A stretch of 49,160 nucleotides of DNA from Bacillus sp. J33 (GTDB lineage Bacteria; Bacillota; Bacilli; Bacillales; Cytobacillaceae): positions 1 through 49,160 of the forward strand of contig NZ_JAEL01000036.1 of assembly GCF_000518885.1 (NCBI RefSeq), given 5' to 3'. Position numbers and translations under genes: made by a program. Position 1 is the stretch's first letter; every line of letters begins with the position of its first letter. Under the pieces are notes generated by a model that had not been told where the DNA came from, did not search any database, and saw only the letters and a list, made by a program, of their open reading frames with translations. Shown piece by piece: positions 8,020 to 16,066 of this stretch.

Positions 8020-8931
8020 CTATGTAAGCAAAAACTCCTTTATTTCTTCGCGCCTATCCTCATAAACCTTTTTTCCAAGCATAGTCAGTTCATCAACAAA
8101 TGTAGTGTCATCAAAGGGCATTTCTTCTCCCAGCTCTTCATTTAGGCGCAAATAATTTCCTTCCAATAGATGCTGGCAATGATATGTAACAGATTCTGAC
8201 GATAAATGGAGGGCAAGGTCCAACAGCTTCGGAGTAACTTTCATGGATGGCAGCTTGAAAGGCAGCCAATGCTTTACTCCCCAGTATTTATCTTGATCGA
8301 TGGTAAAATCAATTTTTTGAAGCCCGGTACCAAGGGAAAGGATTTTGATATTTTGCAGCTCTTCATTAAAATGATGCATGGCTTCTGTGATGCACACAAG
8401 CGATGGATTATTAGCCCAAAGCCCGCCATCAATGGATAAGTAGCTGTTGCTGATATTGTTGGGAGGAAAATAAACAGGTGCTGAACAGGAAGAAAGAACG
8501 GCATCCCACAGCTTCATGGAGAGGCTATCATTTCCAGGGTGGCCATAATTGGAACGATGTACAAATGGTTTGCCATGAGTAACGTCTACAGCGGGAATTA
8601 ATAGCGGCTTTTTTATTTCGGACAGTTCTGTCTCCCCAAATGCTTTCCGAAAAAAGCGCCGCAAATATTTATCACTGTATACGCTTTTAAAGAGACCGAC
8701 CTTTGCCTGCTTTACAAAGATTTTTTTTCCATAAGCTTTATAGCCGCTTAAAACTTCGTTCATTTGCTTTCCCATGATTAATGAAGATGCTATGATCGAT
8801 CCTGTACTGGTTCCTGCGATCATATCAAAAAAGCCCCCAGCAGGCTGTTTATATTCATCCTCAAGGGCTTTTAAAATACTTACTGCAAAAACCCCCCTTA
8901 TACCCCCGCCATCAATGCATAATATTTTCAT
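8020..8931 (-). CDS. Patatin-like phospholipase
   Basis: A cytosolic patatin-fold lipid acyl hydrolase, 303 aa from the chosen start. It has the oxyanion glycine motif C-I-D-G-G-G-I-R-G at the N-terminus, the nucleophile elbow G-T-S-T-G and the catalytic D-G-G (SIDGGLWANNPS), so the Ser-Asp dyad is intact. No signal peptide is visible. AGGTG precedes the ATG at 8931; the upstream ATG at 8964 lies in the previous terminator and lacks a ribosome site. The ORF stops at TAG (8020-8022), but the same frame continues for 17 plausible codons (V-D-L-P-D-Y-L-R-E-L-I-K) to TAA at 7966-7968, just before the terminator. The C-terminus may therefore have been shortened by a nonsense change. No cyclase or other defence partner is adjacent. 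Confidence 0.88.
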   Translation of the reverse strand: MKILCIDGGGIRGVFAVSILKALEDEYKQPAGGFFDMIAGTSTGSIIASSLIMGKQMNEVLSGYKAYGKKIFVKQAKVGLFKSVYSDKYLRRFFRKAFGETELSEIKKPLLIPAVDVTHGKPFVHRSNYGHPGNDSLSMKLWDAVLSSCSAPVYFPPNNISNSYLSIDGGLWANNPSLVCITEAMHHFNEELQNIKILSLGTGLQKIDFTIDQDKYWGVKHWLPFKLPSMKVTPKLLDLALHLSSESVTYHCQHLLEGNYLRLNEELGEEMPFDDTTFVDELTMLGKKVYEDRREEIKEFLLT

Positions 8932-8963
8932 ACTTTCACCTATTTTTCCATCCGTTTTGTACA

Positions 8964-8992
8964 TAAAAAAGAGAAGGAACCCCCCTTCTCTT
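8964..8992 (-). terminator. Terminator downstream of the DUF1292 gene
   Basis: AAGAGAAGG pairs with CCTTCTCTT, followed by six U on the minus strand. Confidence 0.8.
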
Positions 8993-9259
8993 CTATTCTT
9001 GATCCATCATTTCATCGAAAACGGCAGAGACCTTATTAAACTCTTCATCACTCTCAATAGGAGTAAAATCACCATCTTCATCAAGCTTTAAGAAGAAAAC
9101 ATCAATATCTTCTTCGGTGTCCTCTTCCAAATCTTCGACAAAACTGACAGCTGCATAGCTGCTGCCATCTACTTCTGCAGATGCAAGTACTTCCACTTCC
9201 ATGTCCTGCCCGTTTTCATCACTAATCGTAAAAATTTCGCCGACTTCAATCTTATCCAT
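8993..9259 (-). CDS. DUF1292 family protein (YrzB-like)
   Basis: A small, very acidic cytoplasmic protein of 88 aa. It matches the DUF1292 layout: a short beta-rich start (EVGEIFTISDENGQ), then EVLASAEVDGSSYAAVSF and an acidic patch, then the I-D-V-F-F-L-K-L segment. Function is unknown. The start at 9259 has GAGGAG 7 nt upstream; the longer ORF start has none. Confidence 0.85.
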   Translation of the reverse strand: MDKIEVGEIFTISDENGQDMEVEVLASAEVDGSSYAAVSFVEDLEEDTEEDIDVFFLKLDEDGDFTPIESDEEFNKVSAVFDEMMDQE

Positions 9260-9331
9260 TTTTAATCTCCTCTCCAAATAGGGGTCTGTACTTTGTATTC
9301 CCAATTTCGAAGGATTTCATGCCTGAAAAAT

Positions 9332-9360
9332 AAAAGGATCGGCCTTTTGCCGATCCTTTT
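9332..9360. terminator. Strong terminator, ilvE side
   Basis: AAAAGGATCGGC pairs with GCCGATCCTTTT around a short loop. The flanks are A- and T-rich on both sides, but it most clearly serves ilvE on the minus strand. Confidence 0.85.
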
Positions 9361-9368
9361 ATTTTTAT

Positions 9369-10466
9369 TTATTTTACAGCAGCAGCTTCTTTTTTACCCA
9401 CTTTTACACTCCAGCCAAATGGATCCGGTTCAGTTCCCTTTTGGATCCCTGTTAATGTATCGTAAATTTTCTTTGATAATGAACCTGTGGCCCCTTTATT
9501 GACTACAATCTTTCTATCGTTCCAGAAAAACTCGCCAATTGGAGAGATTACAGCGGCAGTACCTGTACCGAAGGCTTCCTCCAAAAGGCCTTCAGCATGT
9601 GCCTGATAGATCTCCTCAATAGATATTCTTCGCTCAGATACCGGGATATTCCAATGCTTCAGCAGCTCAAGTACAGAATTGCGGGTAATCCCTTCTAGAA
9701 TGCTTCCGTTCAATTCAGGTGTCACAACTTCCCCGTTGATTTTAAAGAAGATGTTCATGCTTCCTACTTCTTCAATATACTTATTTTCTTTTCCGTCAAG
9801 CCATAGAACTTGGGAGTATCCAGATAAGCTCGCCAGCTCTTGTGCTTTTAAACTGGCTGCATAGTTTCCGCCAGTCTTGGCTGTTCCTGTTCCCCCTCTA
9901 ACCGCACGGACATATTCACTTTGGACGGCGATTTTTACAGGGTTAATGCCTTCTTTATAGTAGGCGCCAACAGGAGATAGGATAATGATAAATTTATATC
10001 TTTTTGATGGTGCAACGCCCAAATATGGTTCAGTTGAAATTACAAACGGGCGAATATATAGTGAGGTTCCCTCTACATTTGGAATCCAATCACGGTCAAC
10101 TGCAATCAGCTCTTTTAATGCATAAAGGGCAAGCTCCTCATCAATTTCCGGAATGCATAATCTCGAATTTGATTTATTAAGCCTCTCCATGTTCTTTTCG
10201 GGTCTGAATAATAATACTTCGTTATCTTTTGTAAGATAAGCCTTTAAACCCTCGAATACGCTTTGGCCATAATGGAAAATCATTGCTGCCGGATCAAGTG
10301 ATAGCGGCTGATAAGGAATGATTCTTGGATCATGCCAGCCCTCTCCGGCTGTATAATCCATAACAAACATATGGTCTGTAAAGTTTTTGCCGAACTCTAA
10401 GCTGTCAAATTGAGGTTTTTGTTTTTTCTCTGGTGTGCGATTGATTTCAATTTTAAATTCTGTCAT
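9369..10466 (-). CDS. ilvE: Branched-chain amino acid aminotransferase
   Basis: A PLP-dependent class IV transaminase for the last step of Ile/Val/Leu synthesis or the first of their breakdown. At 365 aa it is of the longer, eukaryote-like BCAT type found in Bacillus. The PLP lysine lies in T-A-K-T-G-G-N-Y-A. Other landmarks are FHYGQSVFEGLKAY, RLNKSNSRLCIP and AFGTGTAAVISPIG. GGGGAG lies 8 nt before the ATG at 10466; the ATG two codons earlier is too close. It is expressed from a consensus promoter through a long leader containing a terminator, which suggests attenuation. Confidence 0.93.
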   Translation of the reverse strand: MTEFKIEINRTPEKKQKPQFDSLEFGKNFTDHMFVMDYTAGEGWHDPRIIPYQPLSLDPAAMIFHYGQSVFEGLKAYLTKDNEVLLFRPEKNMERLNKSNSRLCIPEIDEELALYALKELIAVDRDWIPNVEGTSLYIRPFVISTEPYLGVAPSKRYKFIIILSPVGAYYKEGINPVKIAVQSEYVRAVRGGTGTAKTGGNYAASLKAQELASLSGYSQVLWLDGKENKYIEEVGSMNIFFKINGEVVTPELNGSILEGITRNSVLELLKHWNIPVSERRISIEEIYQAHAEGLLEEAFGTGTAAVISPIGEFFWNDRKIVVNKGATGSLSKKIYDTLTGIQKGTEPDPFGWSVKVGKKEAAAVK

Positions 10467-10540
10467 TTTCATTACTCCCCGTCTGTAGATGATTTAAAAA
10501 CCTAATACCTGCTGTTCCTGCTGCTCTTTAAGAGGGTAAA

Positions 10541-10580
10541 TAAAAACGCCCAGTCATCCTCCGAGCATGGACGAAAGGGC
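10541..10580 (-). terminator. Attenuator-like terminator in the ilvE leader
   Basis: On the minus strand GCCC...CGUCC pairs with GGAUG...GGGC around a 9-nt loop with a 2x2 internal loop, followed by GUUUUUAUUU. It lies inside the transcript, 75 nt before ilvE and about 170 nt after the promoter, so it would stop ilvE expression unless an alternative fold forms. Confidence 0.7.
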
Positions 10581-10762
10581 TTGCTTCCCGGCAACAACCA
10601 ATATGGATGTTAAACAGTTTCAAAATCCAGCAATGGCTTTTTGCTAGTCATAGGACTTTAATGCTGTTTTCTCTTAGGAATGAAAAGGTTTGCCTTTCGC
10701 TCTTTTCTACTTCAAGGCAGTAGCGCAGTTATCCGTTAAAGTTTTTTATAAGTTTTTCTAAT

Positions 10763-10791
10763 ATTATGATACCCTCATGATTAAATGTCAA
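10763..10791 (-). promoter_or_regulatory. Sigma-A promoter of ilvE leader
   Basis: TTGACA and CATAAT are separated by exactly 17 bp on the minus strand. Transcription would start near 10755, giving a leader of about 290 nt. No T-box sequence (AGGGTGGNACCGCG) or other named riboswitch core was found in it. Confidence 0.75.
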
Positions 10792-10865
10792 TAAGAATTG
10801 ACAATAAATTTAGAATTAACCGGAAAACGTGAAAATTCAGTTCGGAATTTAATTGAATTTACACA

Positions 10866-10894
10866 GTGAAAAAGCGGTGGATTAAATTTATAAT
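10866..10894 (+). promoter_or_regulatory. Candidate sigma-A promoter
   Basis: GTGAAA (4 of 6 matches to the -35) and a perfect TATAAT are 17 bp apart, about 30 bp before the small gene at 10924. Confidence 0.5.
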
Positions 10895-10923
10895 AAATAT
10901 ATAAAGACATAAGGAGAATTATG

Positions 10924-11235
10924 ATGAATCAAAAAGAGTTAGAAGAAAAGATTATCGAAAACTATCGGGGCGAAGAAAAAATGATGATTCTTGTTTTTGC
11001 CCAGTGGTGCATAAATCATGATTTAGATCCCGAAGAAGTCTATTTAAAAGCCTATCCAGGCCAGGCAAAGAACCAGGCTTTGCAAGAAGCAATAGCCCTG
11101 ACAGTCCCTAAAGAAGAAGCGGGCGATGTGCCTGACCAGACTCTGCTGGGGGTCCTTTCTATGTTCGGAAATGACGATCTTTCTTTTGCTGTGATGGAAG
11201 AACTGAAGAAAATGAAAAAGGACGGCAAAGCCTAG
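10924..11235 (+). CDS. Small conserved hypothetical protein
   Basis: Function not recognised. The 103-aa protein is soluble and helical, with the segments MMILVFAQWCINHDL and EEVYLKAYPGQAKN, and an amphipathic Lys-rich C-terminus. It has no signal peptide, membrane segment or metal site that I can see. AAGGAG lies 7 nt before the second of two adjacent ATGs, chosen here. The gene is single, divergent from ilvE and ends in a very strong terminator. Confidence 0.75.
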   Translation: MNQKELEEKIIENYRGEEKMMILVFAQWCINHDLDPEEVYLKAYPGQAKNQALQEAIALTVPKEEAGDVPDQTLLGVLSMFGNDDLSFAVMEELKKMKKDGKA

Positions 11236-11262
11236 TTTTGGCTGCCGTCCTTTTTCATTTTC
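11208..11262. terminator. Long bidirectional terminator
   Basis: GAAAATGAAAAAGGACGGC...GCC pairs with GGC...GCCGTCCTTTTTCATTTTC, a stem of more than 20 bp that overlaps the 3' end of the upstream coding region. It separates that gene from convergent desR. Confidence 0.9.
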
Positions 11263-11267
11263 TTTTC

Positions 11268-11867
11268 TTATTTAAACCAGCCCTTCTCCTTGGACTGGGT
11301 AATGGCTTCAATCCTGTTTGTCACTTCAAGCTTATCGAGAATAGCAGATATATAGTTTCGGACAGTTCCTGTTTTGATGCTGAGCTTGTCGGCGATTTCC
11401 TTAGTGTTTTTGCCATCAGCTATGAGCTCCAGCACCTCTTTTTCACGGTCTGTCAAAGGGTTTTCTTCCCCATATACATCATCCATTAATTCAGGTGCAT
11501 AGATGCGCCTTCCACCCATAACACTCCTAATGGAACTTGCCAGCTCATCACTTGGGCTATCCTTTAATAAATAGCCTCTAACACCAGCCTTCAGAGCCCG
11601 CTGAAAATAACCGGACCTTGCAAAGGTGGTTAGTATGATAACTTTGCAGCCCAAGCCTTTCAATTCCTCTGCAGCTTCCAGTCCGCTTTTTTCCGGCATC
11701 TCGATATCCATAATGCATATATCGGGCTGAAGGCTTTTGACAAGGGAAATGGCCTCTTTCCCATTAGATGCCTTTCCAACAACCTCCATATCATCTTCAA
11801 GGTTTAACAGGGATCCCAATGCCCCAAGCATCATTCGCTGATCTTCAGCTATGACAATCCGTATCAT
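11268..11867 (-). CDS. desR: Response regulator DesR (NarL/LuxR family)
   Basis: Cytoplasmic response regulator that activates the fatty acid desaturase gene on cold shock. The 199-aa length matches DesR. The receiver domain has the phospho-acceptor Asp54 (CIMDIEMP); the LuxR-type helix-turn-helix follows (LTDREKEVLELIADGKNTKEIA region, key residues T-x-R-E-x-E-V-L). Its ATG overlaps the end of desK by 4 bp (ATGA), so the two are translationally coupled. The GGAGGAG ribosome site lies inside desK. Confidence 0.95.
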   Translation of the reverse strand: MIRIVIAEDQRMMLGALGSLLNLEDDMEVVGKASNGKEAISLVKSLQPDICIMDIEMPEKSGLEAAEELKGLGCKVIILTTFARSGYFQRALKAGVRGYLLKDSPSDELASSIRSVMGGRRIYAPELMDDVYGEENPLTDREKEVLELIADGKNTKEIADKLSIKTGTVRNYISAILDKLEVTNRIEAITQSKEKGWFK

Positions 11868-13000
11868 GGCCGCTCCTCCTTATCCGTTTGCTTAACGACT
11901 GTTGGCACTTTCATTATAATCGTTGTCCCATTATTTGAGGTAATTTCAAGGCTTCCGTTCACAAAATCGAGGCGTTCACTTAAACCGAGCAAACCTGAGC
12001 CCTTTCCAATGTCTTCTGCAGGGTCCATGCCGATGCCATTGTCCTGAACAGTAATTCTTACTTCGTTCCAGGTTTGTTCTATGCTGATGTGGCATTCTGT
12101 GGCTTTGCTATGCTTCACCACATTCGTCACTGCTTCTTTCATGCACATGCTTAAAATATTTTCAAGAAAGAGAGAAACATTGGTTAATTTTACATCTTCT
12201 TCACCAATGAACTCGATTGAAGCTGCCTTCAAAATTTGCTTAACAAGAATAATTTCATCTTTAAGCCTGATGCCCCTCATCTGCGACACCATTTTTCTTA
12301 CCTCGTTTAAAGCGGTTCTTGCTGTCTGCTGAACGTCTATAAGCTCCTCCTTTGCCTGGTTAGGATCCTTGCCTATCAGCTTCCTTGCAAGGTCGCTTTT
12401 TAAGCCGATAAGAGATAGCTTCTGGCCAAGCGTATCATGGAGATCGCGGGCAATCCGCTGCCTCTCCTCCTGCTTTACAAGGTCTGCAATCCTTTTATTG
12501 GCATCTTCCAGCTGTTCCTCAAGCTGTTCCTGCTTTTTCCTATTGTGTATGTTAAAAGGCAGCAAAATAACACTAATCCAGATAATAATAATGAAGGGTA
12601 TTTGCTCCAAAAATAAAGGAACCTGGGTGACAAAGTTATAATTGATTGAAATCGTAGTAGCGACCAAATGGATAACATAAAGGGTCAAAAAAGCAATTCT
12701 GTTTTTTATATGTCCATTATAATAGGCGATATAGAACGCGAAATAAACAAATTGAAAAAGAATGGCCATGGTAATGGAAATGCTGATTAAAATGCCAGTC
12801 CAAAGATAGACTGGCCATTGCCGAGAAATGAATGCAAAACGCAGGGAAACAAAAAATAGGATCGTCAGTGCAATTCCCACAGCAATTTCGATTTTAGACG
12901 TGGATCTGAATATGAAATAAAATGGCAAAATGCTAAAGACACTCCAAATATAAGGAGAGATTCCTGAGCTTTTTAAGGTGGTATAGTACTTTTTAAACAT
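11864..13000 (-). CDS. desK: Membrane thermosensor histidine kinase DesK
   Basis: The sensor that reads membrane thickness and fluidity at low temperature and phosphorylates DesR. The 378-aa protein has four to five N-terminal membrane segments (about residues 15-150), then a coiled linker (about 155-180). The HisKA_3 phosphoacceptor His188 lies in ARDLHDTLGQ, and the C-terminal ATPase has V-x-D-N-G-I-G and GSGLLGL boxes. His188 falls at the same number as in B. subtilis DesK. A modest GAGG site lies about 10 nt before the ATG. It follows des, from which it is separated by a strong terminator, so it likely has its own promoter. Confidence 0.95.
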   Translation of the reverse strand: MFKKYYTTLKSSGISPYIWSVFSILPFYFIFRSTSKIEIAVGIALTILFFVSLRFAFISRQWPVYLWTGILISISITMAILFQFVYFAFYIAYYNGHIKNRIAFLTLYVIHLVATTISINYNFVTQVPLFLEQIPFIIIIWISVILLPFNIHNRKKQEQLEEQLEDANKRIADLVKQEERQRIARDLHDTLGQKLSLIGLKSDLARKLIGKDPNQAKEELIDVQQTARTALNEVRKMVSQMRGIRLKDEIILVKQILKAASIEFIGEEDVKLTNVSLFLENILSMCMKEAVTNVVKHSKATECHISIEQTWNEVRITVQDNGIGMDPAEDIGKGSGLLGLSERLDFVNGSLEITSNNGTTIIMKVPTVVKQTDKEERP

Positions 13001-13028
13001 CTATGAAAACCTCATTTATTTTTTGTAA

Positions 13029-13069
13029 TAAAAACAGCTCCTTTGCCATCATACCACAAAGGAGCTGTT
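13029..13069 (-). terminator. Terminator between des and desKR
   Basis: AACAGCTCCTTTG pairs with CAAAGGAGCTGTT around an 11-nt loop, followed by TTTTATT on the minus strand. It would uncouple the abundant des transcript from desKR. Confidence 0.85.
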
Positions 13070-13108
13070 CTTTAATAAGGATATTGGAGTTTTATGCCAA
13101 GGATGTCG

Positions 13109-14155
13109 TCAAGGCTTTACAGAGGCAGCTTTGGCTGCACTGCTTTGCTTTTTGCTGAGGCCAGCTTTTTTAGCAGCCTTGTAGCCCGTAAAATTCTGCA
13201 GTTCTTCATCCCATAAACGGAAGCGCAGTGACTGTAAGCTTGTTGAAAGTGTAATTGTAGGCACATTTTGAAGCTCAGCCGTATTATAATGTGCATCTTC
13301 CAGGTTATAGTTAGGTACACGCGGGCTTAAATGGTGAATATGGTGAAACCCGATGTTTCCTGTGAGCCATTGCAGCACTTTTGGAAGTTTATAGAACGAG
13401 CTGCCTTCCACGGCCGCTTTCACATATTCCCACTTATCATCTTCTTCAAAATAAGAATCCTCAAATGTATGCTGTACATAAAACAGCCAAATTCCAGCTG
13501 CTCCTGAAATTAAAAAGATTGGGCCCTGGACCATCAGAAAAGCTTCCCAGCCAATTGCCAAGCACATGAGCGCATATAAACCAGCAATTGTTGCGTTTGT
13601 CAGATACGTATTCATACGCTCATTTTTTCTAGCGCCTTTCCGGTTGAAACGGTTCTTTAGAAGAAAAACATAAATCGGACCTAATCCAAACATTATGAGT
13701 GGATTGCGGTAAATACGGTATGCTGCACGGGCAGCAAATGAAGCTTCCTGATATTCCTTAACAGTCAAAGTCCAAATATCTCCTGTCCCGCGCTTGTCCA
13801 AATTTCCGCTTGTTGCATGGTGTACGTTGTGGTCATGCTGCCATTGGTGATAAGGAAAGATGGTGATAATCCCTGTAATCGTACCGACAATTTTATTTGC
13901 TGTACGGTTTTTGAAAAAGGAGTGGTGGCAGCAATCATGGAAAATGATAAAAATTCTGACCAGAAACCCTGCTGCAATGACGGATATGCCAAGTGTCAGC
14001 ATGTAAGAAATGCTCAAGCTTTTATAAGCAAGAAACCACAGCATTAAAAAAGGTCCGAGAGTATTGATTAATTGTGTGATGCTTCGTTTTAAATCTGATT
14101 TTTCATAAGGTGCCATCTGTTTTTTTAAGTTGAGTTGTTTTTGTTTAGAAGTCAT
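13109..14155 (-). CDS. des: Acyl-lipid delta-5-type fatty acid desaturase
   Basis: An integral membrane di-iron desaturase that puts a double bond into phospholipid acyl chains on cold shock. The 348-aa protein has all three histidine boxes: HDCCHH (residues 73-78), HDHNVHH (107-113) and HHIHH near residue 270. Hydrophobic segments fall between them as in the family. AAGGGA lies 8 nt before the ATG. DesR-type inverted and direct repeats lie just upstream and desKR is downstream, matching the B. subtilis cold-response regulon. Confidence 0.95.
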   Translation of the reverse strand: MTSKQKQLNLKKQMAPYEKSDLKRSITQLINTLGPFLMLWFLAYKSLSISYMLTLGISVIAAGFLVRIFIIFHDCCHHSFFKNRTANKIVGTITGIITIFPYHQWQHDHNVHHATSGNLDKRGTGDIWTLTVKEYQEASFAARAAYRIYRNPLIMFGLGPIYVFLLKNRFNRKGARKNERMNTYLTNATIAGLYALMCLAIGWEAFLMVQGPIFLISGAAGIWLFYVQHTFEDSYFEEDDKWEYVKAAVEGSSFYKLPKVLQWLTGNIGFHHIHHLSPRVPNYNLEDAHYNTAELQNVPTITLSTSLQSLRFRLWDEELQNFTGYKAAKKAGLSKKQSSAAKAASVKP

Positions 14156-14222
14156 TTTTTAATTCCCTTCATCATGACGTTAACTTAATGATAAAGGGTT
14201 TTCAGAAGGCTTTGTAGACATA

Positions 14223-14258
14223 GGTGTCATGTTCAGACCATGATAAATGTCATGGTTG
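14223..14258. promoter_or_regulatory. DesR operator candidate upstream of des
   Basis: GTGTCATGTT and AATGTCATGGTT are repeated about 25 bp apart with an opposed CCATGA between them, giving the mixed direct and inverted TCATG arrangement expected for DesR dimers. On the minus strand, a plausible -10 (TATCAT) with a poor -35 lies between this block and des, which fits an activator-dependent promoter. Confidence 0.65.
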
Positions 14259-14353
14259 GCCACTAAAATTAGGATCAGGTACTATAAACAGGATATTAAC
14301 CCAGGGATTTCCTCTCTTATTTTAATTTGTTGTTTTTGCATATAAGTTCTGTC

Positions 14354-14530
14354 CGCTGATTTCAGCACGGGGCACTCAAGCTTTCCCTGGGGAGGGATGT
14401 GAGCAACCTCGGCTTTGCCCGCGGGATCTCCCTCTTCTGAGAAGGACATTGGAAAAGCATCCCTGACAGATTACCTCGTCGTAAGAAATTGCATTTTCGA
14501 GGAATCAGGTGCCCTCCGCTTCAATCAACT
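14354..14530. repeat. Decayed palindromic intergenic repeat, copy A
   Basis: The left end (GATTTCAGCACGGGGCAC) is matched by an inverted right end (GTGCCCTCCGCTTCAATC). The interior holds GC-rich stretches such as CCTCGGC and CGCGGGATCTCCC that also occur in the copy at the window end. About 177 bp. No coding sequence is supported in it. Confidence 0.6.
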
Positions 14531-14687
14531 CAGCTGGTTAATCTTAATTAGCCCTGAAAAGCAACAAGCTTTACGAAAACAGTGTAAAAAAAATTGTATT
14601 ATTTAGCAGCAGTTTATTGCCGTATACATGGCTTCAAATCACTTAGGACATAATGAAATTGAGATTGAATAAGGCTTTGTTTATTTG

Positions 14688-14880
14688 CCTGTTGGTTTCC
14701 TCTTCAGTCTATCGATTACCGCGGGAGGTCCGATCTCCCCTATGTGAACGTGTTAACGGCCTTACTTTTGACAGGAAACCTTACGCAGGACACTGAATCA
14801 GCTGCTCGAATAAACACAGCACAAAGGAAATGCCAAGGCCGCTTCAAGGGGATCCGCGCTTTTCCATTCCAATCAACAGG
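14688..14880. repeat. Decayed palindromic intergenic repeat, copy B
   Basis: It starts CCTGTTGGTTTCC and ends in the inverted CCAATCAACAGG. Inside are CCGCGGGAGGTCCGATCTCCC and other degenerate matches to the copy at 49056-49160. About 193 bp. The stretch 14531-14687 between copies A and B is AT-rich with nothing recognised. Confidence 0.6.
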
Positions 14881-14933
14881 ATGCCAAAATGAACAGAGCC
14901 TTCATATAGTCAATTGAAAAAGGAGTGTGATTT

Positions 14934-15221
14934 ATGCAAAACCAAAATAGCAAAACAGGTGCCGATTCAACAATGCAATCTTCTGTTGAGCAGATTTGGC
15001 AAAAGACTTGCGGCAGCTGGGAAAACTTCAATGAATCAACAGTACAGGAATTTTTAAACCAATGTGAGGAAAAAGGAATTGATTCCCAATTTGCGATGAG
15101 TTGGGCTGAACAAAATAAAGATCAGGTTCCAAATTGGCAGACAGTTTCCAGAATATCACTAAATTGGATGAATCAGCATACCTCTACTGGCTCTCCAATC
15201 GTAAACGATAATGTTAAGTAA
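14934..15221 (+). CDS. Small hypothetical protein
   Basis: Function not recognised. A 95-aa, Gln/Asn/Ser-rich soluble protein with no signal peptide or membrane segment. Trp residues are spaced through it (IWQKTCGSW, SWAEQ, NWQTV, NWMNQ), suggesting a small helical domain. AAAAAGGAG lies 9 nt before the ATG. It is convergent with the coat protein gene and shares its terminator; a sporulation role is only a guess from that neighbour. Confidence 0.65.
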   Translation: MQNQNSKTGADSTMQSSVEQIWQKTCGSWENFNESTVQEFLNQCEEKGIDSQFAMSWAEQNKDQVPNWQTVSRISLNWMNQHTSTGSPIVNDNVK

Positions 15222-15238
15222 GCAGTCAGAAAAAAGTA

Positions 15239-15275
15239 AGATCCCCTTGGCGAATATGAACCAAGGGGATCTCTT
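15239..15275. terminator. Bidirectional terminator
   Basis: AGATCCCCTTGG pairs with CCAAGGGGATCT around a 10-nt loop, followed by CTTTTA. Confidence 0.85.
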
Positions 15276-15920
15276 TTAATGCGGAATATTATTGTTTGGC
15301 ATTTGCATTTGCATTTGTCCTTGGGCAGGAGCATACGCATTTAACATTTGCTGCATATCCTGCTGTGTAAACTGAGGCACTTGATAATAATGATTTTTAT
15401 TTTGGTATATGGAGAGTTCATAGGCCATTTCGATGCAATTTGGCACTGAATCGGCCAGGACTCTGCGAACAACTGGGTTCGTGGTCTCAAGGGCAGCCAT
15501 CGTTTTCATCGAAGCAGCTGACTTTAAAGCCCCCATCAGGCAGCCGGAAACTGTTTCTTCATTCATTTCAGCTGCAGATTGAATTGGCTTTTTTGGCTGA
15601 GAAGGCTTTAACCCGTAAATAAAATCATTATCCTGGTTCATTTTATAGCTTTGTGTTGGTTTAGAAGGATCTTTCCCTGTCTGGAAGCATTCCAGCGTAA
15701 TATTGTACTCCTCCTGCATGAATTGGTATTGGCGGTCCATTATATTTAGCAGTTCCTGATCCTGTACATGCTGCCGCAATAAAGTGTACGTGTTCAAATT
15801 GCCGATTGTCCCTGATAATACCTCATGAACATCAAGCACTTCATGGGCACCATGATTTAGCTGCTGCGGAATGTTTCCTGTATGCATATTTTGATGCATT
15901 TGGTTAGGTTGGTTTTCCAT
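15276..15920 (-). CDS. CotF-like spore coat protein
   Basis: A 214-aa structural protein of the spore coat family CotF, a ferritin-like helical bundle. The N-terminus is Gln/Asn/Met-rich; the core has LDVHEVLSGTIGNLNTYTLL, HVQDQELLNIMDRQ and a second helical pair with NPVVRRVLADSVPNCIEMAYE; the tail repeats Q-M-Q-M. The ATG at 15920 has AAGGAGG 8 nt upstream; the longer ORF start lacks one. No sigma-K promoter was assigned with confidence. Confidence 0.85.
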   Translation of the reverse strand: MENQPNQMHQNMHTGNIPQQLNHGAHEVLDVHEVLSGTIGNLNTYTLLRQHVQDQELLNIMDRQYQFMQEEYNITLECFQTGKDPSKPTQSYKMNQDNDFIYGLKPSQPKKPIQSAAEMNEETVSGCLMGALKSAASMKTMAALETTNPVVRRVLADSVPNCIEMAYELSIYQNKNHYYQVPQFTQQDMQQMLNAYAPAQGQMQMQMPNNNIPH

Positions 15921-16002
15921 ACTAAATTCCTCCTTTTTTTTATTAACAATTTTTATCATGCAGATTTTTAAAAAGAAATATCCATGATTTAAAAAAATAA
16001 AT

Positions 16003-16030
16003 AAAAAAAGCAGTTCATATTTGAACCGCT
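16003..16030 (-). terminator. Terminator
   Basis: AGCGGTTCA pairs with TGAACTGCT around a 4-nt loop, followed by a run of U on the minus strand, downstream of the gene at 16067. Confidence 0.75.
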
Positions 16031-16066
16031 AAGTCATTCAATAATCAACTCTTAAATTTTGTCCTT

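Noticed and set aside
8020..8931. Patatin-like lipase as a CBASS-type defence effector
   Set aside because: No cyclic nucleotide synthase or other defence gene is adjacent; solo patatin genes are common in Bacillaceae.
10467..10760. T-box, S-box, lysine, c-di-GMP or cobalamin riboswitch before ilvE
   Set aside because: None of the conserved cores (for example AGGGTGGNACCGCG) is present; short partial matches such as AGGCAAACC are not enough.
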